Shown here: one piece after another, positions 37,163 to 51,961 of the stretch
Numbering within the stretch: the first letter of the stretch is position 1
Layout of the letters: each line of letters opens with the position of its first letter
Source: Megaustenia siamemsis
Lineage: Eukaryota > Mollusca > Gastropoda > Stylommatophora > Ariophantidae
Reading direction: 5' to 3'
DNA: 64,000 nt
NCBI GenBank assembly: GCA_032433765.1
Contig: JAVIAB010000160.1
Location: 37,284,280 to 37,348,279 of the forward strand
The notes under the pieces: generated by a model
Seen by the model: the letters and a program-made list of their open reading frames with translations, nothing else
The model's database searches: none
What the model was told of the DNA's origin: nothing
Made by a program: the position numbers and the translations under genes

Positions 37163-37717
37163 CCCCTGCTCCCCTTTTCTTTTCTATGTATAGATCGAGT
37201 CAGCGCACAGAGACATTATATACACCCTATATAACACTTGTTACTACAAGTTTTATAAACTATTCAGAGCTTTATTCTCAGTTAAAAAATAAAAAGAAGA
37301 ATGACTATTCCTCTATTTTAATGCTTGAGATGTAATTGTCTATCGCTATTTTCATAACATGATTTCAAGCTGCTTTCATTTTCATATTAGCATTATTAAC
37401 TGTTTCTTTCTTAATAGTAGGACTTTTAAATGTATCTCTTTTCATACTTAGATTTTAAACTGCTTTTATCTTCATGCTAGTATTTTAAATTGTCTCTCTG
37501 GTCGTTCTAGCATTTTCATAAGGTTAACTTTTGATGCTAGAAATATAAACTCTCTCAACTCTCTTAACTCCTACCTTTTAATCTCTATCTATTAATGCTA
37601 GTAATTTAAAATGCCTCTCTCTCTCTCTCATTCTCTTTCTTTTATATATATCTTAATGTTTAATATATATAACTGCATCTCTCTCTCTCTCTTTCTTAAT
37701 GTTAGTCTTTTAAACTG

Positions 37718-37759
<42 letters not shown>

Positions 37760-37920
37760 TGTTAGTCTTTTAAACTGCCACTCTCTCTCTCCAGTGACAC
37801 GAATTATGATCAATTGTCTATCTTCAACTCCTCTCCTTTTTTTCTACTACAATTTTGAAATTCAAACTGCATAGTATATTAATAGTAAAAAAAAAAAATC
37901 TATTTCTCTGTCTCTCTCTG

Positions 37921-37976
<56 letters not shown>

Positions 37977-39548
37977 ACATTATCTCTTCTAGACTCTACA
38001 TTGAAGTGATGAGACGGCCTCAGCTAATTTTTGTAATTTAACTTATTTGGATCTGTGATCTATAAAAATGTTTAGAAACTTTAAACACTTGATTATCTGC
38101 TAACAAATATAGTAATTCATTGAAGAATATATATTTAAATGTTCATAATATTTACAGGCATGGTTCGTTCTAACATATCAAAATTAAATGCAAAAAAGTG
38201 TTCTATCGTTGAATTGTTAATGAAAATGTTAATATAAACTTATATTCTTAAAAAATTAAAAGTGTTCGTGATTTAATTAAAAGGGAAGTAACTCCAGTTA
38301 CATTAATAGTTAAGAATTCTTTATACGTCGATATATTGTAATTGTAAATTGTCAAAACATTTCTTTATATGCATATTGTTTCACCAAAAATAATGTTATC
38401 ATAAAATATGCAAGAATTATGAAAATTTCTATAATAAATTGCAAACCCTATAGTATCAAATTAAAAGAAAAGTACCTTTGCTTAATTTGTGGTTGCAAAT
38501 ATTAATTATTTATAATTTCTCTCAAAAATTAAAAGTTCTCTTCCTTAGCTGACAGAAAGGTCAACTTCTGTCTTAAATAAGAAAACGAGGCTGTATTAAG
38601 TACGGTGCAGTGAACATATTTTTGAAATTACGTGAAATTGTATATCAAATTTGTGTCTAGATACTACTGCTGTTGGCTGGCTTGTATTAGGTAAAGAAGC
38701 TGTTCACGCGATGAAGTTGTGTTTACAGCATGTGTTCAAAATATCCAGCACAGGCCTCAAGATATTCTGAGACTTGTCTCTTACTATTTTCGAAAACCTT
38801 CTGGATCTATATATCTATCTTTCGTTCGCCTGAAGTATTGTCTATAACTGCAATGTCGTTTCTTGTATAAATGTTACCGTCTTTTCTCATTCTTACAGTG
38901 GTGCATATAGTCTTGTATGTAGTGTTGTATTAATGTTATAAGTGGACTTTCCTCAGTCTACCAAATTCAGTGCATTCTTGAAATATGTGTTCCGCTGTCT
39001 GGGGCGCCTGTCCACTTGCACATGTAGTGGAGGTACCGATATTGTATTTTGTAGACACGTGACTGTGGAGTCAGTCATTTGTGTCCTGTTCTAATGCTCA
39101 TAATGATAAATTATTCCCATCTATTCATGTAATGAAATACATCCTGATTTGGAGCATTTGTTCTTCTCATTGATTTGATTATCTGTATCTTATGATGGTA
39201 TGCAACCGGCGCATCTGGTTGTGTGCCTGTTGCACCTTTTTATGAAAGCTGATCTGCTTTCTAGTTTCCTGGTATTCCATAGTGAGATGGGATCCACTGC
39301 AGGGCAATCCTATGGTGTTTGTAGAGTTCAGTCAATAAAGTTTGCAGATGTAGCAACTTTCTGGATTGCAGTGCCTGGAGTACTGATCTTGTATCTGTCA
39401 AAATCTCCACAGGCTGTGTGCTAAGATTACTGTTCAACAGTTTTTCTATTGCCAACTTTATTGCTTGCATTTTTGCATCGTAATTGTGATAATATTTCCC
39501 TGTTACTATCTTTGCCATATCCCTAGTGTTATTTTTTGGGTACTCTAT
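37158..39548. repeat. Macrosatellite unit 1
   Basis: The longest and most diverged full unit (2,391). The CT-run-1 region is duplicated, with AATGTTAGTCTTTTAAACTG present twice (37698 and 37759). Variants: CGCACAGAGAC, GTATATCAAATT, GCTGGCTTG and TGATTATCTG. RNase H relic at 39261-39518 (minus). Confidence 0.95.
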
Positions 39549-40070
39549 GTAGACCCCTGCTCCACCTTTCTTTTCTATATATTGATCATGTCACCGCACA
39601 GAGACATTATAAACACCCTATAGAACACTTGTTACTACAAGTTTAATAAACTATTCAGAACTTGATTCTCAATTAAAAAATAAAAAAAAGAATGACTATC
39701 TCTCTATTTTAATGCTTGAGATATAATTGTCTATCGCTATTTTCATAACAGGATTTTAAGCTGCTTTCATTTCCATATTAGCATTATTATCTGTTACTTT
39801 CTTAATAGTAGGACTTTTAAATGCATCTCTTTTCATACTTAGATTTTAAACTGCTTTTATCTTCATGCTAGTATTTTAAATTGTCTCTCTGGTCATTCTA
39901 GCATTTTCATAAGGTTAACTTTTGATGCTAGAAATATAAACTCTCTCAACTCTCTTAACTCCTACCTTTTAATCTCTATCTATTAATGCTAGTAATTTAA
40001 AATGCCTCTCTCTCTCATTCTCTTTCTTTTATATATATCTTAATGTTTAATATATATAACTGCATCTCTC

Positions 40071-40108
<38 letters not shown>

Positions 40109-40252
40109 TGTTAGTCTTTTAAACTGCCACTCTCTCTCTCCAGTGACACGAATTATGTTCAATTGTCTATCTCCAACTCCTCTCCCTTTTTCTACTACAA
40201 TTTTGAAATTTAAACTGCATAGTATATTAATAGTTTAAAAAAAATCTATTTC

Positions 40253-40306
<54 letters not shown>

Positions 40307-41879
40307 ACATTATCTCTTCTAGACTCTACATTGAAGTGATGAGACGGCCTCAGCTAATTTTTGTAATTTAACTTATTTGGATCTGTGATCTATAAAAATG
40401 TTTAGAAACTTTAAACACTTGATTATTTGCTAACAAATATAGTAATTCATTGAAGAATATATATTTAAATGTTGCATAATATTTACAGGCATGGTTCGTT
40501 CTAACATATCAAAATTAAATGCAAAAAAGTGTTCTATCGTTGAATTGTTAATGAAAATGTTAATATTAACTTATATTCTTAAAAAATTAAAAGTGTTCGT
40601 GATTTAATTAAAAGGGAAGTAACTCCAGTTATATTAATAGTTAAGAATTCTTTATACGTCGATATATTGTAATTGTAAATTGTCAAAACATTTCTTTATA
40701 TGCATATTGTTTCACCAAAAATAATGTTATCATAAAATATGCAAGATTTATGAAAATTTCTATAATAAATTGCAAACCCTAAAGTATCAAATTAAAAGAA
40801 AAGTACCTTTGCTTAATTTGTGGTTGCAAATATTAATTATTTATAATTTCTCTCAAAAATTAAAAGTTCTCTTCCTTAGCTCACAGAAAGGTCAACTTCT
40901 GTCTTAAATAAGAAAACGAGGCTGTATTAAGTACGGTGCAATGAACATATTTTTGAAATTACGTGAAATTGTATATTAAATTTGTGTCTAGATACTACTG
41001 CTGTTGGCTGGTTTGTATTAGGTAAAGAAGCTGTTCACGCGATGAAGTTGTGTTTACAGCATGTGTTCAAAATATCCAGCACAGGCCTCAAGATATTCTG
41101 AGACTTGTCTCTTACTATTTTCGAAAACCTTCTGGATCTATATATCTATCTTTCGTTCGCCTGAAGTATTGTCTATAACTGCAATGTCGTTTCTTGTATA
41201 AATGTTACCGTCTTTTCTCATTCTTACAGTGGTGCATATAGTCTTGTCGGTAGTGTTGTATTAATGGTATAAGTGGACTTTCCTCAGTCTACCATATTCA
41301 GTGCATTCTTGAAATATGTGTTCCGCTGTCTGGGGCGCCTGTCCACATGCACATGTAGTGGAGGTACCGATATTGTATTTTGTAGACACGTGACTGTGGA
41401 GTCAGTCATTTGTGTCCTGTTCTAATGCTCATAATGATAAATTATTCCCATCTATTCATGTAATGAAATACATCCTGATTTGGAGCATTTGTTCTTCTCA
41501 TTGATTTGATTAGCTGTATCTTATGATGGTATGCAACCGGCGCATCTGGTTGTGTGCCTGTTGCACCTTTTTATGAAAGCTGATCTGCTTTCTAGTTTCC
41601 TGGTATTCCATAGTGAGATGGGATCCACTGCAGGGCAATCCTATGGTGTTTGTAGAGTTCAGTCAATAAAGTTTGCAGATGTAGCAACTTTCTGGATTGC
41701 AGTGCCTGGAGTACTGATCTTGTATCTGTCAAAATCTCCACAGGCTGTGTGCTAAGATTACTGTTCAACAGTTTTTCTATTGCCAACTTTATTGCTTGCA
41801 TTTTTGCATCGTAATTGTGATAATATTTCCCTGTTACTATCTTTTCCATATCCTTAGTGTTATTTTTTGGGTACTCTAT
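39549..41879. repeat. Macrosatellite unit 2
   Basis: Carries CGCACAGAGAC and the older TTTTCATACTTAG, but the GTATATTAAATT / GCTGGTTTG variants of units 3-6. Relic RNase H at 41592-41849 (minus). Confidence 0.95.
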
Positions 41880-41935
41880 GTAGACCCCTGCTCCACCTTT
41901 CTTTTCTATATATTGATCATGTCACCGCACATAGA
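41090..41935 (-). pseudogene. RNase H plus Cys-tail relic, representative copy (unit 2)
   Basis: On the minus strand the relic starts with GGAGVYIEYPKNNT, then TGKYYHNYDAKMQAIKLAIEK, EILTDTRSVLQALQ and LQWIPSHYGIPGN followed at once by a stop. It resumes in other frames with IRTGHK and CACGQAPQTAEHIFQECTEY (the Cys/His tail of jockey-like LINEs), then LRKVHLYH. The catalytic-type Glu of the YxAE motif is Lys here (DAK) although unit 0 keeps Glu. The same stop and substitution occur in all eleven copies. It cannot encode a working enzyme; the + strand open frames across it are shadows. Confidence 0.85.
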
Positions 41936-42400
41936 CATTATAAACACCCTATATAACACTTGTTACTACAAGTTTAATAAACTATTCAGAACTTGATTCT
42001 CAATTAAAAAATAAAAAAAAGAATGACTATCTCTCTATTTTAATGCTTGAGATATAATTGTCTATCGCTATTTTCATAACAGGATTTTAAGCTGCTTTCA
42101 TTTCCATATTAGCATTATTATCTGTTTCTTTCTAATAGTAGGACTTTTAAATGCATCTCTTTTCACACTTAGATTTTAAACTGCTTTTATCTTCATGCTA
42201 GTATTTTAAATTGTCTCTCTGGTCATTCTAGCATTTTCATAAGGTTAACTTTTGATGCTAGAAATATAAACTCTCTCAACTCTCTTAACTCCTACCTTTT
42301 AATCTCTATCTATTAATGCTAGTAATTTAAAATGCCTCTCTCTCTCATTCTCTTTCTTTTATATATATCTTAATGTTTAATATATATAACTGCATCTCTC

Positions 42401-42438
<38 letters not shown>

Positions 42439-42583
42439 TGTTAGTCTTTTAAACTGCCACTCTCTCTCTCCAGTGACACGAATTATGTTCAATTGTCTAT
42501 CTCCAACTCCTCTCCCTTTTTCTACTACAATTTTGAAATTTAAACTGCATAGTATATTAATAGTTTAAAAAAAATCTATTTTC

Positions 42584-42631
<48 letters not shown>

Positions 42632-44204
42632 ACATTATCTCTTCTAGACTCTACATTGAAGTGATGAGACGGCCTCAGCTAATTTTTGTAATTTAACTTA
42701 TTTGGATCTGTGATCTATAAAAATGTTTAGAAACTTTAAACACTTGATTATTTGCTAACAAATATAGTAATTCATTGAAGAATATATATTTAAATGTTGC
42801 ATAATATTTACAGGCATGGTTCGTTCTAACATATCAAAATTAAATGCAAAAAAGTGTTCTATCGTTGAATTGTTAATGAAAATGTTAATATTAACTTATA
42901 TTCTTAAAAAATTAAAAGTGTTCGTGATTTAATTAAAAGGGAAGTAACTCCAGTTATATTAATAGTTAAGAATTCTTTATACGTCGATATATTGTAATTG
43001 TAAATTGTCAAAACATTTCTTTATATGCATATTGTTTCACCAAAAATAATGTTATCATAAAATATGCAAGATTTATGAAAATTTCTATAATAAATTGCAA
43101 ACCCTAAAGTATCAAATTAAAAGAAAAGTACCTTTGCTTAATTTGTGGTTGCAAATATTAATTATTTATAATTTCTCTCAAAAATTAAAAGTTCTCTTCC
43201 TTAGCTCACAGAAAGGTCAACTTCTGTCTTAAATAAGAAAACGAGGCTGTATTAAGTACGGTGCAATGAACATATTTTTGAAATTACGTGAAATTGTATA
43301 TTAAATTTGTGTCTAGATACTACTGCTGTTGGCTGGTTTGTATTAGGTAAAGAAGCTGTTCACGCGATGAAGTTGTGTTTACAGCATGTGTTCAAAATAT
43401 CCAGCACAGGCCTCAAGATATTCTGAGACTTGTCTCTTACTATTTTCGAAAACCTTCTGGATCTATATATCTATCTTTCGTTCGCCTGAAGTATTGTCTA
43501 TAACTGCAATGTCGTTTCTTGTATAAATGTTACCGTCTTTTCTCATTCTTACAGTGGTGCATATAGTCTTGTCGGTAGTGTTGTATTAATGGTATAAGTG
43601 GACTTTCCTCAGTCTACCATATTCAGTGCATTCTTGAAATATGTGTTCCGCTGTCTGGGGCGCCTGTCCACATGCACATGTAGTGGAGGTACCGATATTG
43701 TATTTTGTAGACACGTGACTGTGGAGTCAGTCATTTGTGTCCTGTTCTAATGCTCATAATGATAAATTATTCCCATCTATTCATGTAATGAAATACATCC
43801 TGATTTGGAGCATTTGTTCTTCTCATTGATTTGATTAGCTGTATCTTATGATGGTATGCAACCGGCGCATCTGGTTGTGTGCCTGTTGCACCTTTTTATG
43901 AAAGCTGATCTGCTTTCTAGTTTCCTGGTATTCCATAGTGAGATGGGATCCACTGCAGGGCAATCCTATGGTGTTTGTAGAGTTCAGTCAATAAAGTTTG
44001 CAGATGTAGCAACTTTCTGGATTGCAGTGCCTGGAGTACTGATCTTGTATCTGTCAAAATCTCCACAGGCTGTGTGCTAAGATTACTGTTCAACAGTTTT
44101 TCTATTGCCAACTTTATTGCTTGCATTTTTGCATCGTAATTGTGATAATATTTCCCTGTTACTATCTTTTCCATATCCTTAGTGTTATTTTTTGGGTACT
44201 CTAT
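41880..44204. repeat. Macrosatellite unit 3
   Basis: First unit with CGCACATAGAC and TTTTCACACTTAG. Private change: CTTTCTAATAG, lacking TT of CTTTCTTAATAG. GTATATTAAATT / GCTGGTTTG. Relic RNase H at 43917-44174 (minus). Confidence 0.95.
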
Positions 44205-44717
44205 GTAGACCCCTGCTCCACCTTTCTTTTCTATATATTGATCATGTCACCGCACATAGACATTATAAACACCCTATATAACACTTGTTACTACAAGTTT
44301 AATAAACTATTCAGAACTTGATTCTCAATTAAAAAATAAAAAAAAAGAATGACTATCTCTCTATTTTAATGCTTGAGATATAATTGTCTATCGCTATTTT
44401 CATAACAGGATTTTAAGCTGCTTTCATTTCCATATTAGCATTATTATCTGTTTCTTTCTTAATAGTAGGACTTTTAAATGCATCTCTTTTCACACTTAGA
44501 TTTTAAACTGCTTTTATCTTCATGCTAGTATTTTAAATTGTCTCTCTGGTCATTCTAGCATTTTCATAAGGTTAACTTTTGATGCTAGAAATATAAACTC
44601 TCTCAACTCTCTTAACTCCTACCTTTTAATCTCTATCTATTAATGCTAGTAATTTAAAATGCCTCTCTCTCTCATTCTCTTTCTTTTATATATATCTTAA
44701 TGTTTAATATATATAAC

Positions 44718-44767
<50 letters not shown>

Positions 44768-44911
44768 TGTTAGTCTTTTAAACTGCCACTCTCTCTCTCC
44801 AGTGACACGAATTATGTTCAATTGTCTATCTCCAACTCCTCTCCCTTTTTCTACTACAATTTTGAAATTTAAACTGCATAGTATATTAATAGTTTAAAAA
44901 AAATCTATTTC

Positions 44912-44967
<56 letters not shown>

Positions 44968-46540
44968 ACATTATCTCTTCTAGACTCTACATTGAAGTGA
45001 TGAGACGGCCTCAGCTAATTTTTGTAATTTAACTTATTTGGATCTGTGATCTATAAAAATGTTTAGAAACTTTAAACACTTGATTATTTGCTAACAAATA
45101 TAGTAATTCATTGAAGAATATATATTTAAATGTTGCATAATATTTACAGGCATGGTTCGTTCTAACATATCAAAATTAAATGCAAAAAAGTGTTCTATCG
45201 TTGAATTGTTAATGAAAATGTTAATATTAACTTATATTCTTAAAAAATTAAAAGTGTTCGTGATTTAATTAAAAGGGAAGTAACTCCAGTTATATTAATA
45301 GTTAAGAATTCTTTATACGTCGATATATTGTAATTGTAAATTGTCAAAACATTTCTTTATATGCATATTGTTTCACCAAAAATAATGTTATCATAAAATA
45401 TGCAAGATTTATGAAAATTTCTATAATAAATTGCAAACCCTAAAGTATCAAATTAAAAGAAAAGTACCTTTGCTTAATTTGTGGTTGCAAATATTAATTA
45501 TTTATAATTTCTCTCAAAAATTAAAAGTTCTCTTCCTTAGCTCACAGAAAGGTCAACTTCTGTCTTAAATAAGAAAACGAGGCTGTATTAAGTACGGTGC
45601 AATGAACATATTTTTGAAATTACGTGAAATTGTATATTAAATTTGTGTCTAGATACTACTGCTGTTGGCTGGTTTGTATTAGGTAAAGAAGCTGTTCACG
45701 CGATGAAGTTGTGTTTACAGCATGTGTTCAAAATATCCAGCACAGGCCTCAAGATATTCTGAGACTTGTCTCTTACTATTTTCGAAAACCTTCTGGATCT
45801 ATATATCTATCTTTCGTTCGCCTGAAGTATTGTCTATAACTGCAATGTCGTTTCTTGTATAAATGTTACCGTCTTTTCTCATTCTTACAGTGGTGCATAT
45901 AGTCTTGTCGGTAGTGTTGTATTAATGGTATAAGTGGACTTTCCTCAGTCTACCATATTCAGTGCATTCTTGAAATATGTGTTCCGCTGTCTGGGGCGCC
46001 TGTCCACATGCACATGTAGTGGAGGTACCGATATTGTATTTTGTAGACACGTGACTGTGGAGTCAGTCATTTGTGTCCTGTTCTAATGCTCATAATGATA
46101 AATTATTCCCATCTATTCATGTAATGAAATACATCCTGATTTGGAGCATTTGTTCTTCTCATTGATTTGATTAGCTGTATCTTATGATGGTATGCAACCG
46201 GCGCATCTGGTTGTGTGCCTGTTGCACCTTTTTATGAAAGCTGATCTGCTTTCTAGTTTCCTGGTATTCCATAGTGAGATGGGATCCACTGCAGGGCAAT
46301 CCTATGGTGTTTGTAGAGTTCAGTCAATAAAGTTTGCAGATGTAGCAACTTTCTGGATTGCAGTGCCTGGAGTACTGATCTTGTATCTGTCAAAATCTCC
46401 ACAGGCTGTGTGCTAAGATTACTGTTCAACAGTTTTTCTATTGCCAACTTTATTGCTTGCATTTTTGCATCGTAATTGTGATAATATTTCCCTGTTACTA
46501 TCTTTTCCATATCCTTAGTGTTATTTTTTGGGTACTCTAT
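44205..46540. repeat. Macrosatellite unit 4
   Basis: CGCACATAGAC, GTATATTAAATT, GCTGGTTTG, GGTGCAATG. CT run 1 is long and lacks the CTCACT interruption of units 2 and 3. Relic RNase H at 46253-46510 (minus). Confidence 0.95.
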
Positions 46541-47053
46541 GTAGACCCCTGCTCCACCTTTCTTTTCTATATATTGATCATGTCACCGCACATAGACATT
46601 ATAAACACCCTATATAACACTTGTTACTACAAGTTTAATAAACTATTCAGAACTTGATTCTCAATTAAAAAATAAAAAAAAAGAATGACTATCTCTCTAT
46701 TTTAATGCTTGAGATATAATTGTCTATCGCTATTTTCATAACAGGATTTTAAGCTGCTTTCATTTCCATATTAGCATTATTATCTGTTTCTTTCTTAATA
46801 GTAGGACTTTTAAATGCATCTCTTTTCACACTTAGATTTTAAACTGCTTTTATCTTCATGCTAGTATTTTAAATTGTCTCTCTGGTCATTCTAGCATTTT
46901 CATAAGGTTAACTTTTGATGCTAGAAATATAAACTCTCTCAACTCTCTTAACTCCTACCTTTTAATCTCTATCTATTAATGCTAGTAATTTAAAATGCCT
47001 CTCTCTCTCATTCTCTTTCTTTTATATATATCTTAATGTTTAATATATATAAC

Positions 47054-47097
<44 letters not shown>

Positions 47098-47245
47098 TGT
47101 TAGTCTTTTAAACTGCCACTCTCTCTCTCCAGTGACACGAATTATGTTCAATTGTCTATCTCCAACTCCTCTCCCTTTTTCTACTACAATTTTGAAATTT
47201 AAACTGCATAGTATATTAATAGTTTAAAAAAAATCTATTTCTCTG

Positions 47246-47291
<46 letters not shown>

Positions 47292-48864
47292 ACATTATCT
47301 CTTCTAGACTCTACATTGAAGTGATGAGACGGCCTCAGCTAATTTTTGTAATTTAACTTATTTGGATCTGTGATCTATAAAAATGTTTAGAAACTTTAAA
47401 CACTTGATTATTTGCTAACAAATATAGTAATTCATTGAAGAATATATATTTAAATGTTGCATAATATTTACAGGCATGGTTCGTTCTAACATATCAAAAT
47501 TAAATGCAAAAAAGTGTTCTATCGTTGAATTGTTAATGAAAATGTTAATATTAACTTATATTCTTAAAAAATTAAAAGTGTTCGTGATTTAATTAAAAGG
47601 GAAGTAACTCCAGTTATATTAATAGTTAAGAATTCTTTATACGTCGATATATTGTAATTGTAAATTGTCAAAACATTTCTTTATATGCATATTGTTTCAC
47701 CAAAAATAATGTTATCATAAAATATGCAAGATTTATGAAAATTTCTATAATAAATTGCAAACCCTAAAGTATCAAATTAAAAGAAAAGTACCTTTGCTTA
47801 ATTTGTGGTTGCAAATATTAATTATTTATAATTTCTCTCAAAAATTAAAAGTTCTCTTCCTTAGCTCACAGAAAGGTCAACTTCTGTCTTAAATAAGAAA
47901 ACGAGGCTGTATTAAGTACGGTGCAATGAACATATTTTTGAAATTACGTGAAATTGTATATTAAATTTGTGTCTAGATACTACTGCTGTTGGCTGGTTTG
48001 TATTAGGTAAAGAAGCTGTTCACGCGATGAAGTTGTGTTTACAGCATGTGTTCAAAATATCCAGCACAGGCCTCAAGATATTCTGAGACTTGTCTCTTAC
48101 TATTTTCGAAAACCTTCTGGATCTATATATCTATCTTTCGTTCGCCTGAAGTATTGTCTATAACTGCAATGTCGTTTCTTGTATAAATGTTACCGTCTTT
48201 TCTCATTCTTACAGTGGTGCATATAGTCTTGTCGGTAGTGTTGTATTAATGGTATAAGTGGACTTTCCTCAGTCTACCATATTCAGTGCATTCTTGAAAT
48301 ATGTGTTCCGCTGTCTGGGGCGCCTGTCCACATGCACATGTAGTGGAGGTACCGATATTGTATTTTGTAGACACGTGACTGTGGAGTCAGTCATTTGTGT
48401 CCTGTTCTAATGCTCATAATGATAAATTATTCCCATCTATTCATGTAATGAAATACATCCTGATTTGGAGCATTTGTTCTTCTCATTGATTTGATTAGCT
48501 GTATCTTATGATGGTATGCAACCGGCGCATCTGGTTGTGTGCCTGTTGCACCTTTTTATGAAAGCTGATCTGCTTTCTAGTTTCCTGGTATTCCATAGTG
48601 AGATGGGATCCACTGCAGGGCAATCCTATGGTGTTTGTAGAGTTCAGTCAATAAAGTTTGCAGATGTAGCAACTTTCTGGATTGCAGTGCCTGGAGTACT
48701 GATCTTGTATCTGTCAAAATCTCCACAGGCTGTGTGCTAAGATTACTGTTCAACAGTTTTTCTATTGCCAACTTTATTGCTTGCATTTTTGCATCGTAAT
48801 TGTGATAATATTTCCCTGTTACTATCTTTTCCATATCCTTAGTGTTATTTTTTGGGTACTCTAT
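46541..48864. repeat. Macrosatellite unit 5
   Basis: Nearly identical to unit 4 outside the CT runs. CT run 2 begins CTGTCTCTCTGTCTC. Relic RNase H at 48577-48834 (minus). Confidence 0.95.
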
Positions 48865-49376
48865 GTAGACCCCTGCTCCACCTTTCTTTTCTATATATTG
48901 ATCATGTCACCGCACATAGACATTATAAACACCCTATATAACACTTGTTACTACAAGTTTAATAAACTATTCAGAACTTGATTCTCAATTAAAAAATAAA
49001 AAAAAGAATGACTATCTCTCTATTTTAATGCTTGAGATATAATTGTCTATCGCTATTTTCATAACAGGATTTTAAGCTGCTTTCATTTCCATATTAGCAT
49101 TATTATCTGTTTCTTTCTTAATAGTAGGACTTTTAAATGCATCTCTTTTCACACTTAGATTTTAAACTGCTTTTATCTTCATGCTAGTATTTTAAATTGT
49201 CTCTCTGGTCATTCTAGCATTTTCATAAGGTTAACTTTTGATGCTAGAAATATAAACTCTCTCAACTCTCTTAACTCCTACCTTTTAATCTCTATCTATT
49301 AATGCTAGTAATTTAAAATGCCTCTCTCTCTCATTCTCTTTCTTTTATATATATCTTAATGTTTAATATATATAAC

Positions 49377-49424
<48 letters not shown>

Positions 49425-49576
49425 TGTTAGTCTTTTAAACTGCCACTCTCTCTCTCCAGTGACACGAATTATGTTCAATTGTCTATCTCCAACTCCTCTC
49501 CCTTTTTCTACTACAATTTTGAAATTTAAACTGCATAGTATATTAATAGTTTAAAAAAAATCTATTTCTCTGTCTC

Positions 49577-49620
<44 letters not shown>

Positions 49621-51193
49621 ACATTATCTCTTCTAGACTCTACATTGAAGTGATGAGACGGCCTCAGCTAATTTTTGTAATTTAACTTATTTGGATCTGT
49701 GATCTATAAAAATGTTTAGAAACTTTAAACACTTGATTATTTGCTAACAAATATAGTAATTCATTGAAGAATATATATTTAAATGTTGCATAATATTTAC
49801 AGGCATGGTTCGTTCTAACATATCAAAATTAAATGCAAAAAAGTGTTCTATCGTTGAATTGTTAATGAAAATGTTAATATTAACTTATATTCTTAAAAAA
49901 TTAAAAGTGTTCGTGATTTAATTAAAAGGGAAGTAACTCCAGTTATATTAATAGTTAAGAATTCTTTATACGTCGATATATTGTAATTGTAAATTGTCAA
50001 AACATTTCTTTATATGCATATTGTTTCACCAAAAATAATGTTATCATAAAATATGCAAGATTTATGAAAATTTCTATAATAAATTGCAAACCCTAAAGTA
50101 TCAAATTAAAAGAAAAGTACCTTTGCTTAATTTGTGGTTGCAAATATTAATTATTTATAATTTCTCTCAAAAATTAAAAGTTCTCTTCCTTAGCTCACAG
50201 AAAGGTCAACTTCTGTCTTAAATAAGAAAACGAGGCTGTATTAAGTACGGTGCAGTGAACATATTTTTGAAATTACGTGAAATTGTATATTAAATTTGTG
50301 TCTAGATACTACTGCTGTTGGCTGGTTTGTATTAGGTAAAGAAGCTGTTCACGCGATGAAGTTGTGTTTACAGCATGTGTTCAAAATATCCAGCACAGGC
50401 CTCAAGATATTCTGAGACTTGTCTCTTACTATTTTCGAAAACCTTCTGGATCTATATATCTATCTTTCGTTCGCCTGAAGTATTGTCTATAACTGCAATG
50501 TCGTTTCTTGTATAAATGTTACCGTCTTTTCTCATTCTTACAGTGGTGCATATAGTCTTGTCGGTAGTGTTGTATTAATGGTATAAGTGGACTTTCCTCA
50601 GTCTACCATATTCAGTGCATTCTTGAAATATGTGTTCCGCTGTCTGGGGCGCCTGTCCACATGCACATGTAGTGGAGGTACCGATATTGTATTTTGTAGA
50701 CACGTGACTGTGGAGTCAGTCATTTGTGTCCTGTTCTAATGCTCATAATGATAAATTATTCCCATCTATTCATGTAATGAAATACATCCTGATTTGGAGC
50801 ATTTGTTCTTCTCATTGATTTGATTAGCTGTATCTTATGATGGTATGCAACCGGCGCATCTGGTTGTGTGCCTGTTGCACCTTTTTATGAAAGCTGATCT
50901 GCTTTCTAGTTTCCTGGTATTCCATAGTGAGATGGGATCCACTGCAGGGCAATCCTATGGTGTTTGTAGAGTTCAGTCAATAAAGTTTGCAGATGTAGCA
51001 ACTTTCTGGATTGCAGTGCCTGGAGTACTGATCTTGTATCTGTCAAAATCTCCACAGGCTGTGTGCTAAGATTACTGTTCAACAGTTTTTCTATTGCCAA
51101 CTTTATTGCTTGCATTTTTGCATCGTAATTGTGATAATATTTCCCTGTTACTATCTTTTCCATATCCTTAGTGTTATTTTTTGGGTACTCTAT
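48865..51193. repeat. Macrosatellite unit 6
   Basis: GTATATTAAATT and GCTGGTTTG, but GGTGCAGTG like units 7 and 8: an intermediate variant combination. Relic RNase H at 50906-51163 (minus). Confidence 0.95.
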
Positions 51194-51705
51194 GTAGACC
51201 CCTGCTCCACCTTTCTTTTCTATATATTGATCATGTCACCGCACATAGACATTATAAACACCCTATATAACACTTGTTACTACAAGTTTAATAAACTATT
51301 CAGAACTTGATTCTCAATTAAAAAATAAAAAAAAGAATGACTATCTCTCTATTTTAATGCTTGAGATATAATTGTCTATCGCTATTTTCATAACAGGATT
51401 TTAAGCTGCTTTCATTTCCATATTAGCATTATTATCTGTTTCTTTCTTAATAGTAGGACTTTTAAATGCATCTCTTTTCACACTTAGATTTTAAACTGCT
51501 TTTATCTTCATGCTAGTATTTTAAATTGTCTCTCTGGTCATTCTAGCATTTTCATAAGGTTAACTTTTGATGCTAGAAATATAAACTCTCTCAACTCTCT
51601 TAACTCCTACCTTTTAATCTCTATCTATTAATGCTAGTAATTTAAAATGCCTCTCTCTCTCATTCTCTTTCTTTTATATATATCTTAATGTTTAATATAT
51701 ATAAC

Positions 51706-51755
<50 letters not shown>

Positions 51756-51913
51756 TGTTAGTCTTTTAAACTGCCACTCTCTCTCTCCAGTGACACGAAT
51801 TATGTTCAATTGTCTATCTCCAACTCCTCTCCCTTTTTCTACTACAATTTTGAAATTTAAACTGCATAGTATATTAATAGTTAAAAAAAAATCTATTTAT
51901 CTGTCTCTCTCTG

Positions 51914-51961
<48 letters not shown>

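Noticed and set aside
40330..40370. Hammerhead ribozyme in the satellite unit (GAAGTGATGAGACGG)
   Set aside because: The core CTGATGA and the required GAAA with a cleavage triplet in proper spacing are absent.
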